Positions 47,101 through 57,590 of a DNA stretch of 64,000 bases are shown here, in pieces. The notes under the pieces are model-generated. The model had not been told where the DNA came from, made no database searches, and saw only the letters and a list, made by a program, of their open reading frames with translations. Position numbers and translations under genes: made by a program. Position 1 is the first letter of the stretch, and each line of letters opens with the position of its first letter. The stretch is from Linanthus parryae (Eukaryota; Streptophyta; Magnoliopsida; Ericales; Polemoniaceae): NCBI GenBank assembly GCA_023055425.1, contig JALGPY010000033.1, forward strand, positions 3,032,908 to 3,096,907, read 5' to 3'.

Positions 47101-49173
47101 TTTATTCTTAATCTATCTCATAGATAATGCATATTCACTAATGTTTCAATCAAATTGAATTAGTATATTTGCATAACCCAAAGTGGAGCAACACTTCAAA
47201 CCTTTCATGTCTAGCTCGCTCTTTTGAAAGAGCTTCTTTCAATGTATGATCATATCATACTTCTCCATGTTTCTCTTCTTGCTTCCAAAGTTCAGAGTTC
47301 ATGCAGCTAGCATGAGGCAAGTAACATCCAAAGAACCATTCTTTGATGTTCCTTCCATTAGGTTTTAACGTGTTTTGGTAGTTGGTAGGAAGAGAACTTT
47401 ATGTTCTACCATGTACAACAAATTTTCTTTTATTTGAGAACAATTCTCAATTTTATACCAGTCTAGAAAAAGATCAATTCGCGTTTTTATTTGTTTAATG
47501 CCATGGGTATTCAACATAATAGGATTCTGCAAAGTTTGTGACGTTTAACTATATTTAACAAGGATTTAAATTGTTAAACATAGCTCCCACTATTTTACTA
47601 CGGATTAATAACCCTCAAGATATTAATGCGGAAAATATCCTTATATTTTCTAGTGGGCCAAGATCCATGTTTCATCTCCTTATGAGCTTGCTTTGGCAAG
47701 TCACCCATAATTTGACTACTTTAGGTAGGAACAATTCCAATTGCATCCCTGATGCAACTCTTGGTTCAATTGGGCAAATAACTCCTTATTTATCCATCCG
47801 TATGGATAATCCCAATTGGTTGCCTCTAGGTTTCTTAATCATATTAATAGCCCAGTTGTGTTCAACCTCTTATTTAAACAATTGCACATTGTTACGTGCC
47901 ATCGCATTCCATCATTATGAACCGAGTCGCCATGCTTTGGCACGCACGAACTTGATAAATAATGATGATAATGAGTGTTTAAATAACGAGAAGGCAAGAA
48001 CACAATATTTGAATTTTGAGGGATTTTTAAATTCAATTTTAATTGTTTTGTTGATCAAAATCAACTAATCTATCTATTTGAGCTTGGGCAAAACTCCAAA
48101 TAATAGATCCGGGTTGTCTAATTATCTTATTATCCTAATTGCATGCATCATCCATACACCAACCACACAATAATAAGACAATAAAGTAAACAACCACAAA
48201 ACAGAAATTAAACGTGATGTGGATATGGCCTTTTCTAACTAAGATAATTCCAAGCCAATGGAATTATCTATGAACCCTAAAGCAAACACGTCTCCATGCG
48301 TCTTCATCTTTTGGTCCATCCTTCATAGTCATGTTGAATGCTCCATGCTCCACCTTTTGTGGGTCCCTTTGGCTTTGGGCTTCTTTTCTTCAATCTTGGC
48401 TAACAATCTACTCTATCTAGTACTAGCTAACAACTATACTAAATAAAATAAATCTCACAAGTTGAGAAAAAAAATGGCTCGCAGGCCATAAAACCGTAAT
48501 TAATTATTACAATTAATTGATCAGCTCGCAGGCCGTAAACCAAAACACAAAAATTAAACATCCAGAACAAAACACATCCTAAGGCCATATCCAATCACCA
48601 TTCGAAATTGCACATAAACAGTTAAAATCCAATTTTAACGTGCTTGGTCAATTTTAATTGATTTTAGGATATCTAGGGTCAAAACGGTCCATGGGCCCAA
48701 CAATCAAATTGCCCGGGCCCAACAAAGTGAACCACAAGGCCCTAGGCCCGGCCCGACCCATAACCCACGCGGCTAGGCCGCGGGCTAGGGCCGCCCGGCC
48801 CCTAGGGCGGCCAAACTTGGGCGGCAAGCAAGAGGGGCGGTCCCCTAGGGGGGGCCGAACCTCCATAGGGAGTTGTTTCCAAAACAACTCCCTTGCTTGG
48901 TGCCCAAGTTTGGTTGTTTCCTTGTTTTGGAAGAACTCCTTCTTCCCCAAGGATGCCCAAACCCTAGATCTAAGATCCTAAAATTTCTCAAACTCACCAA
49001 TTCATGCATCCAATGCAAAAATTAGATCTTTTTATGATAGATTATTGACAAATTGCATCCCATGCTTGATTTTGTCTTGTTTTACGCGATAAACAATCAA
49101 TTTTAGGTGTAAAACAACTAAAACGTAACACATAAACCACGTTTATGCTCTATGACCTGTGGCTCTGATACCA
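44152..49173 (-). pseudogene. Degenerate gag-pol of copia-type copy 2, with PPT and PBS
   Basis: The minus-strand 64-codon stretch 45081-44887 is still readable as RT: VYKKVSGST followed by LYVETYLIIGN, where YVDD should stand (about 44931-44948). The same one-base loss and compensating gain occur in copy 1. The RNase H collapse near 44170-44400 is also shared. The leader hairpin CTTGC...GCAAG is at 47687-47700, and the paired CGCAGGCC repeats are at about 48480-48535. The rest is stops and indels. PBS TGGTATCAGAGCC is at 49173-49161. Confidence 0.85.
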
Positions 49174-49174
49174 C

Positions 49175-50737
49175 CGTAGGGTTTTGATTCATGGATCGCA
49201 CAACAGAAGCATAATCAAACATAAAACCATGCAAAACCCTCCAAGAATCACAAGTCAAGAGACATAACGATGGTAAGGGTTAGAAATCATAAACACACCT
49301 TAGGGTTCTCCTTTGATGACTTCAAACGCGAATATTGTCACGTCTCTACGGTTGATCCACACCTAGAGGTGAGATCAAGATCCTCTAAATCCATGTGCTA
49401 GCTAGGAAGAATGGAGGAGGAAGAAGAAATCGCCAACAATGGAGTGCCAAGAGGTGGGGCGGCTCCCTTTAGGCCGACGGGTAGGGGGCGGTGGTCCCAA
49501 GGGGTTTCGGCCCTCTATGGGACTTGCTCTCTCCTTGCTTTGTTCTCTCCTTTCTTCTATCAAATAGATGTGTGGTGTGTAGAGAGAAATATAAGCTAGG
49601 AGTGTTCTTTATATAGTCCAACAACTCCTTGTCCTACTACATAAAGAACCCCTCATAATCCTAGTCAAGTTCGGATTAGTCCTTTTTGCAAAATAGTCCT
49701 TATCATGTCAATACATGGGTTAGTTCTATTTGAAAATTAATCCTAATCATGTCTCTACATGAATTAGGCCACCTTGGCAAATCCTAATCATGTCTATACA
49801 TGGATTAGTCCAACTTGCATATTAGTCCTACTAAGTTAGCAAGTTGTTGCGATTTGATCCTTTTAATTAATTAATCATATTAATTAATTAATTCCCAAGT
49901 CTAGTTCACCCCTATATGGCGTGTGACCCCATAGGTTCTATTTAGTTGGTAGTAACTATTTACTTATATGGAGCGGCCTCTAACAAGACATCCATTCTAG
50001 CCAACTAATAGAATAGTCATCATGACAAACCTTGTGCAAGTATTTGTCTCATCCCTTTGTCGCAATATCCGGATTGGACAGGAGACATACAAGTCACACT
50101 CGTATATCCAATCTATAGTTTCTCGATCCTAGGAATAGCCTTATTCGTGCAAATAACATCAATATCCCATATTGATTTATTTGAGTCTGGCCAGACATTT
50201 TATAAGCACTATCCCTCGAGTGGCCTAGGATATTTGCTCCCGTTATGTGGGAGGGACAAATTCTATCTACGTCCACTACGATCTCTAAGCTTGCTTCTTA
50301 TTGTATCCAGTACACGCCTTTATAACTACCCAGTTACGGTGTAGCGTTTAACGCTACCAAGATCACAATAATCCACAACTAGAATATCTAGTGACTTCAA
50401 GTCTAAGGATGACAATACCGTTGCACCGCGAGAAGCGCTTGTGACTTAACATAACGTGTATGTAGCCTTCTCGGAGATGGGTCAATCCAGTATGCCATTA
50501 CTCCTAATGCATACCCATGTGTTGGATCATGATATCTCCATATCAATCCAACCCCATACTAGTCTATAGATGATTTGTCCTATTAATCATTATAATCGAC
50601 TAGGGATATTTAAGAATATAACACTTATATTCTAAGGACTTCATTCATGTTAACATATCTCCATATCGATAACATAATGAATCGTAAATCCATAAATGTC
50701 ACAATTAATTGATTGCCTCTAGGGCACAATTCCAACA
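49175..50737 (-). repeat. 5' LTR of nested copia-type copy 2
   Basis: 1563 bp, PBS on its left, target duplication ATCTT on its right. Confidence 0.95.
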
Positions 50738-50742
50738 ATCTT

Positions 50743-51550
50743 GATTTATAGAAAATCAACATAGGAGCATCTTCAACATTTGAGCATTGCCTTAGAAGTA
50801 ATGCTGCAAAATGAGTTATATGCCAAGATTTCTTAATGCTCCTTTCTGCAAACTACTATTGAATATTTGGGAAACTTTATTAGCAATGAAGGTGTGCAAG
50901 CTGATCCTGCTAAGATTGCAGCCATGGTGTCCTGGCCTGTTCCTAAAAACATCAAGGGGTTGAGGGGATTCTTAGGCATAACTGGATATTATAGGAGGTT
51001 TGTGAAGGGTTATGGCATGATTGCGAGACCTCTTACAGCATTAATTAAGAAGGGGGCTTTTGGGTGGAATGAAGAAGCTCATGGTTCTTTTGAAACTCTT
51101 CGAAATGCCATGATCTCCACTCCAGTTCTAGCTTTGCCAGACTTCACAAAAATGTTTGTCCTAGAAATAGATGCCAGTCATCATGGTATTGGAGATGTGC
51201 TGATGCAGGAAGGTAGGCCCTTGGACTACTTCAGTAAAGCTTTGGCAGACAAACATCTAGGGTATTCTACATATGAGAAGAAATTGATTGTTGTGGTAAA
51301 AACTGTGTCTAAATGGAGGTCTTATTTGGAGATCAACAAATTTCAGAGTAGGACAGATCATTACGGTCTCAAATTTTTCCTGGAGCAGAAGATTAGTACA
51401 CTCCTACAGCAGGGTGAGTAAGCTAATGGGGGTTGATTATGAGATTGTGTTAAAAAAAGGAAGAGAAAATGTAGTTGCTGATGCTCTGTCAAGGGTGGTG
51501 TCTGAAGGACAATGCTAGGCTATTATTGTACCCATTTTTAAGTGGATTGC
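50743..51550 (+). pseudogene. RT C-terminus and RNase H of the chromodomain element
   Basis: It resumes exactly at the split codon, giving ...FFDDI + LIYRKS across the junction, then a TAG. The RT thumb (IEYLGNFISNEGVQADPAKI, LRGFLGITGYYRRFV) and RNase H (FVLEIDASHHGIG, GYSTYEKKLI) are open from 50867 to 51421. A frameshift near 51415 precedes the terminal ENVVADALSR motif. Confidence 0.92.
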
Positions 51551-52970
51551 AGAAGTAGTTAAGTCATATGAAAATGATGATTGGGCAGTTACTCACTTAG
51601 CTCAACTCACTGTGAATCCTGGCCCCGACTACAGCTTTCAACTGCAAGATGGGTTGATCAAGAGGGGTAAATGCATTTATGTGGGCTCTTATACTTCCTT
51701 GAGGTCTGCATTAATTCCTGAATTTCATAATAGTGGTGTGGGAGGTCATTCAAGCATCAGGGGTACTTATAAGAGGCTAGCTGCAGTGTTCTTTTGGCCT
51801 CATATGCATAAAGCAGTTAAAGAATGGGTGAACACTTGTGACATTTTCCAAAGAATGAAGAGTGAGCATGTTCCCTATCCTAGTCTGTTGCACCCTTTAC
51901 CTATACCTAATAAACCTTGGACACATATCAGTCTTTATTTTGTAGAGGGATTGCCAAGGTCTTTTAGGTAAGAACTCCATTTTGGTGGTGGTAGACAGGT
52001 ATTCTAAGTATGGACATTTTATTGCCCTTACCCATCCCTATACTGCAGCTGATATAGCTCAAGTTCTTAGATCAGATCCACAAACTCGATGGTTTACCAG
52101 AAACCATAGTCAGTGAAAGGGAAAACACCTTTCTCAGCCAATTGTGGAATTCTTTATTCAAGAACTCAGGCACTAAACTTAACTACTCCACAGCTTACCA
52201 TCCTCAAACAGATGGCCAGACTGAGAGACTCAACCAGTGTCTGGAAAACTATCTCATATGTGTCACTTCTGATAGGCCTCATATGTGGTCAGAGTGGCTA
52301 CCTTTAGCTGAGTTTTGGTACGACACATCATTCCACAGCAGCTTGCAGGTAACTCCATTTGAAGCTTTGTATGGATATTCACCCTCCATCCCTTCTTTCC
52401 ATCAGCTCAATATGAGTAGATTCCCTGAGATGGATCAATTTTTAGAAGACATAAAGAAGTTGATGTTACTACTGAAGGCTAATCTCACCAAAGCTCAGGA
52501 AAGAATGTTTCACTATGCCAATAAGAACAGGAGTGAAAGAGAGTTCTCTGTGGGTGATAAGGTGTTTTTGAAACTTCAGCCTTATAGGCAAAGAACTTTG
52601 GTGTAGAAGAGCAATCAAAAGCTGGCTGCTAAGTTTTTGGGGCCATATACTTTGTTGAAAAATATTGGTAAGGTTGCTTATCAGCTGGAGCTTCCTACTA
52701 ATGCTCAGGTTCACTCTGTGTTTCATGTATCCGAATTGAAGATGGCTCATGGTACTTATATATTTTCTTCTTCCCATCTTTCAAAAGTGGGTCCTAAAGG
52801 TCAATTATTATTGGAACCAGTAGCCATTCTTGACGAGAAGTTGGTCAATAAACATAATGCTCCTGTGGTGATGGCATTTGTGCAATGGGATAATGCTCTG
52901 CCTTATGAGGGTACTTGGAAGGACTACTTGTCGCTCAAGAGCCAATTTCCAGATTTGGATTCATGAGGAC
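51551..52970 (+). pseudogene. Integrase and chromodomain of the chromodomain element, broken
   Basis: The HHCC finger is present as VGGHSS ... WVNTCDIFQRMK, with Phe replacing the last Cys. The first catalytic Asp is lost ([10 protein letters not shown], Tyr for Asp), the second is Glu (IVSER), and the Glu in HPQTDGQTERLNQ is kept. A frameshift falls between about 51965 and 52140 and a TAG at 52604. The C-terminus has GPYTLLKNIGKVAYQLELP and a chromodomain-like end (FVQWDNALPYEGTWKDY...SQFPDLD), stop about 52964-52966. Confidence 0.9.
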
Positions 52971-52977
52971 ATTAGTT

Positions 52978-52993
52978 TCAAAAGGGGATGCTT
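52978..52993 (+). other. Polypurine tract of the chromodomain element
   Basis: CAAAAGGGGATGCTT directly before the 3' LTR start. Confidence 0.75.
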
Positions 52994-53440
52994 TGTCAGG
53001 TAAAGAATAGGAGGGACTGAATTGAAAGCAAGAGGAAACTAATGACCTATAATTAGGACTGAAGTGAACTCAGTCCTAAACTAATGACATGAAATAACTA
53101 AGAGCAGCTACCGTTGGATGAAGTAAGTGGGACGACACCGTTCCACGTACTGGTTGTCACGAGGGTCCGAGCTGGTTAATTGGCGAGCGCTGGTTGGTCT
53201 GCGCTTGTAACCACTTGCTAAAGTGGCTTGGCCGTTACTAGCTTTAGTTAATTCATATTAGCATCTGTTCTTTTGTTAATTTCACTTGGACCCCTCCCCC
53301 GTATAAAGTCTGATCTTCTTCCTCATTTGAGGGTTTTGAAAAATTAGCAATCCAATTCCTCTCTCTGTCTCAATCTTCTTCTTCCTCTAAATTCACCAGA
53401 GAAATCTCCAATTCAGGTCAGGAACAGCTCGTTCCTGACT
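52994..53440 (+). repeat. 3' LTR of the chromodomain element
   Basis: 447 bp, 54 bp shorter than the 5' LTR, ending CCTGACT (CA changed to CT) directly before target duplication GATGA. Confidence 0.93.
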
Positions 53441-53445
53441 GATGA

Positions 53446-53850
53446 CGGTTCTGCTGGTTAGATGGTGGTGGAGTGGGTGAGAAAGTGAGAGAGACACAGA
53501 GGTGGACGAAGGTAGTAGATGTGGTGTGGTGTGTTGCTCTCGGGTGATCAAAATTTAGAGAGTATGGGAGGAGGAGAAGAGAATAAGGTGTGTGGCTAGG
53601 GTTAGAACAAATGAGGAGAAATTGAAGAAGAAGGGATTTTATGTTGGGTAATTTTGCATTAATGTCAGGGGTAATTTTGTCTTTTTGCAAATTCCGTTAG
53701 CTACTAACTCTGAGAGGGGTATTTGTATTTCATCATCGTGCAGGGGGTATCTGTATTTTTACCGTAATAGAGGGGTTGAAATTGCCTTTTACCATATTAA
53801 TTTAGTTATTAGGCTTAGCGCACCATTGTAAGCTACTAATTTGTTAAAAC
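53446..53850. other. Flanking DNA right of the chromodomain element
   Basis: Continues the sequence interrupted at 39689. It carries several GGGGTAATTTTGT/GGGGTATTTGT-like motifs (about 53660-53780). A 90-codon minus-strand ORF here has low complexity and no recognisable product. Confidence 0.4.
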
Positions 53851-53904
53851 TGTCAAAGACAATTGGTTAGTTTCAAACTCCAATTGGTGTGAGGCAAGGA
53901 AGTT

Positions 53905-54060
53905 TTATTTTTTTATTTTTTATTTTTTTTTTTTCAAAAATTGTAGTTTCATTTCAATAAAGAAGGACTATCGCAGTCCAATACAGAAAGACAGAGAGGT
54001 ACATCCCACCAACTCTGAATGAGAGTGCTCACTAAGAGAGCAAAAAAGAAAAAGAAAAAT
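53905..54060 (-). mobile_element. Possible 3' end of a retroposon (poly(A) on the minus strand)
   Basis: T-rich runs at 53908-53936 read on the minus strand as an A-rich tail preceded by ...GCGATAGTCCTTCTTTATTGAA..., which resembles the 3' end of a plant LINE. No reverse transcriptase is present and no target duplication was identified. Confidence 0.3.
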
Positions 54061-55901
54061 AAAAACATTGAGGCTCAACTACTCCTATTACACATTGAAA
54101 AAATGGACCACTTTTACGCTTCCACAGATGGTATGAGCATTTACAATGGTAGTTCGTGTTAATTTTGTTATGACCTACCGACAATGTTAATTCTGTTATG
54201 ACCTATTCAATGTATATACATTGGCTCGTAACACCCAAAACAACACCACTTACGAATACCAAATTTCCACTTGATTATTTGAATGACAGTTTTGTAAAAC
54301 AGTGTTTGAGAAAAGAACACAAAGAGTTAACATGGTTCACTAGTAAAGTTACTAGCTACACGGAAAAAAAAATGCCATTTATTGATGAGATAACCAATTA
54401 CAATCACGAGGTAAAACACATTATGGCCAAAGGTCATAGCGGCCACCCTCACAAGTGTACCCACAACATATGACTCTATTTATAGACCTAGGACCTGACT
54501 TGTGTTCAAAGTAATACCAAAAAGCATACCAAAACGAATTAGGAAACAAATCAAATCGAAAGCGCAGCCCGTTATGCTCCTTTCTTATTGCTTTACAATC
54601 CTATCTAGCTACGAATTTGGATCGTTGTCATAACAAATCTCCAGTTCGATCCAAATACCCTAGCAACCCAAAAAATGATGCTCTTCTCACCAATACCACC
54701 TCTGATGCGTTCTCCAATAAGCGCGCCTCCACCCAATGTTCCGCAACTGTATGTGAATTCTAAATTGCCAACTCGTTGCTCCAACTACCAAGCGTCCCCA
54801 CAATGACTGTGTAAATTTTGGATGAACCTCCAACAATAAAATCAACGCTTTCAAAAATCAACTCAAATTATGTAACTGAATGTATTCCAAAATTTATGTA
54901 TCTCGAATACATTCCCTATGCGCCATAACAAGCACGTCAATGCGTCTCAACAAACACAAAGAATGGTGATTCCAATTAAACACACCCCAAATGCACCATG
55001 ACAAAATGCATATCTCAATGTCGTTCCAATGACATGTAACGAAAAAAGTGCCCATCAATCAATCAATATGTGTCATGCCGATTGCGCCCCAAAAAAACCC
55101 GCCTCAATGCGCAAACCAGTACACGACCAATAACGTGTCAACAACCAATGCGTGCACATTAACACACCATCAAATAATACATGCCCAAAAACATGCATTT
55201 AACCAATGCGTGCCAAATCTCGCTCCATCAACCGCGTGCCAAGGCAGGTCAATTGTTCCATGCTACGAGCCAAATATGCCAGTTGATTGATTCTACACGT
55301 GGACTTGAATTCCCTTAGCTTCCAAAACCGGATTGCTCCATGTCGTTTCTCCAAATCCTACGAGTTCTTGCAAAGGATGAGCCAGAAATAAATTCATGTG
55401 CCCAATGCTCCACACCAGAAGTATGATTGTGCCTGAATGCGAATTGCTCGTGAATTGCCAGATTCGCATTGGAATGTCCGCCTCATGCTTCATCAAAGGA
55501 AACCGATAGCTCTCCCAACAAGGAACCTGATAGCCTCCCCCAAAAAAGGCTCGGTGGTGGTTGTATCCACAATATTCTTCACATCAACCCGATAAATCTT
55601 GATCATACCTCCCAAAATTGTTCTTTGCAAAACTCTAACCCAACTTGTCTCTGATACAACTTAATAAAACAGAGGATAAGGCTTCAGTGCGGAAAAACAC
55701 TATATGGTCGGTTTTCGCAAAAACTAAGTAATACCCAACGCTGTTCACGAAACTTAGTGACCGTTGACTTGCTGTAGCCGGTGAACCATGAAACGGTCCT
55801 ATATATCATGAAAAATATTCAATGGAGTATCTTTCACACACCATAGTACATGAAATGCCTTTGAAGCCGTGAAACTTTAACCACTTTTGTTTGGAAAAAG
55901 A
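54061..55901. other. AT-rich DNA with no recognised gene; one degenerate PBS-like site
   Basis: Only short ORFs (up to 91 codons) without family signatures. CTCTGATACA at 55649-55658 is, on the minus strand, one mismatch from the initiator-Met PBS, and could mark a very old minus-strand LTR element. No LTR pair could be matched by eye. Confidence 0.35.
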
Positions 55902-56392
55902 ACCCACGACACCCATTGATTGAGGAATTGTCAAGAACTTTGATCTTCCATTTCGTTTATCTCAGAACCCACGACAGCCATTAATTGAGGAATTCTCAAG
56001 AACTTTGATCTTCGAATGTTTTAGTTTATCAGTATCGTCTATGTTCGCCGCTTCCTTTCTTCTTCTAGAAGTTTTTGGAGAATCAATGGTAATGTGGCAT
56101 CATTTTCTTGTAGGTAGCCCTTGATTGAGTAATTGGCATGAACTTTGATCTTCCAATGTGTTCGTTTATGGAAGAATCCATGACAAAATTAATTGAGTAA
56201 TTCTCACGAACTTTGATCTTCCAATGTTTTTGTTTATCAGTATCGTCTATGTTCGCCGCTTCCGTTCTTCTAGAGTTCTGTGGAGAATCATTGGTCGTGT
56301 GGCGTCATTTTATTGTAGACACGTCGTCGAACCCATAAAAGCCAATGATTGAGGAATTGTCACGAACTTTGATTTTCAAAACTTTTCATTTA
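55902..56392. repeat. Higher-order tandem repeat, ~210-217 bp, interrupted by the MULE
   Basis: A ~60-bp segment (TTGAGGAATTGTCAAGAACT-like) occurs about 55902, 55964, 56113, 56172 and 56329. It alternates with a longer spacer containing ATCAGTATCGTCTATGTTCG and GGAGAATCA, giving a compound period near 210-217 bp. The last copy is cut at the MULE insertion and resumes at 61767. Confidence 0.8.
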
Positions 56393-56656
56393 GGCAAAAA
56401 ATAAATTTACGCCCCTTAAGTTGGGGGTTGTTTTCAAACTTATCCTCCATGTTTCAAAATTTTCTATCCCGCCCTTACATTTTGATTCTGTTTACAATAA
56501 CAAAATTTCCGTCAACTCAGCCGTTAGTTCACCCCGGCAATATCTGATGACACCAAAAAAGTGGTAAATACCAAATAATTACAATTCTTTATATAATTTG
56601 TTACCATTTTTTTTAATAAAAAAATATATTACTTATCTAGACAGATTTACCCTTTT
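56393..56656 (+). repeat. Left terminal inverted repeat of the MULE
   Basis: Matches the reverse complement of 61555-61757, including a near-identical block around AACTTATCCTCCATGTTTCA, with a few indels, and ends near GACAGATTTACCC (about 56639-56651). Confidence 0.88.
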
Positions 56657-57590
56657 AGCACTTTTTGTACCATTACAATTCATCTGATACGCATCAAATC
56701 TTATAGTTCACTAGTATCGAAGATTGTAGGAGACATCGAGAAGATCAATCCAGTTGAATATCGGCGATGACCGGAATCGGGGAATCAGTATCTCGTCTTC
56801 CTGAAATCTACAGCTTACCCGACGGCAATCCATATCATTGGGATCTCGGTGATGGCAGAAATTAGGGATTCAGTATCGCATCATCGGGAAAATTTATGCA
56901 CGACGAATATTATCACAAATCATTTTTAGTCTTGGTGATGGGTACAACCGATCTATAAATATGGAGGAGGTAGAGTCATCGACAAGAGATTCGAAGAGAA
57001 AACGAACAAATATAAGACCACTTGACAAAGACAGATAAATACACGCTGAAAGTGTAGCTGGAGTCAAAGACCAAGAAAATCAGGTGACTCTGACATATGT
57101 ATTACTCTCTGTGTATGAGTACGCAAATACTTTGTTTGTATTCACTTTTTTATATTGTTTCTATGCACATACTCTTTTACATCATGCCATTTCAGAGTTT
57201 ATTGTTTTCTGCTAGTTAGTAGCTTCGGCGAACTGGTAACTTTACTGCTATCTACATTTTTTGTGCAAGTTGTAAACACATTACTAGTCAATTGTAATAC
57301 CACTTCCATTTCTGGTACTGTGGTAAGAAGAGAAAATACTAATGTAAACTAGAACTGAAACTTAGATGTCTCCATATGTGCGTTTTGATTCAACTAGGAT
57401 GTTAGTTGTGTTTGAACAAAAGTTTGTCTATTGATTAAGTGATAGAATTTTCTTTTTGAGTTGGTTGGGAACTCAGGTTATACTTTTGCACTAATAATTT
57501 ACTTCATAGTGTATGAATGCATATTATCAAACTATGTTTCCCAAACTGTGATGTGATCTTACTGACTAACTTAAGGTTTATTTCATAGGA

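Larger units (their letters stand above)
42589..50737 (-). mobile_element. Nested copia-type element, copy 2 (minus strand, non-autonomous)
   Basis: Same family as 9828-18031. Two 1563-bp LTRs, with roughly 30 mismatches by eye (about 2%), are flanked by target duplication ATCTT (42584-42588, 50738-50742). PPT is 44152-44167 and PBS 49161-49173. The last LTR base pair is mutated at 49175. Internally it is co-linear with copy 1 and shares its disabled RT and RNase H. It is older than copy 1. Confidence 0.95.
39690..53440 (+). mobile_element. Chromodomain Ty3/gypsy element (Reina-like), split by nested copia-type copy 2
   Basis: LTRs start TGTCAGGTAAAG and end CCTGAC(A/T), with target duplication GATGA (39685-39689 and 53441-53445). 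Without the nested element it is about 5.6 kb, with the order gag, protease, RT, RNase H, integrase, chromodomain. The small size, ~450-500-bp LTRs and C-terminal chromodomain suggest the Reina lineage of chromoviruses. It is heavily mutated in every domain. Confidence 0.92.

Noticed and set aside
53418..53690. 90-codon minus-strand ORF as a host gene start
   Set aside because: It overlaps the 3' LTR end and target duplication of the chromodomain element and is low in complexity.
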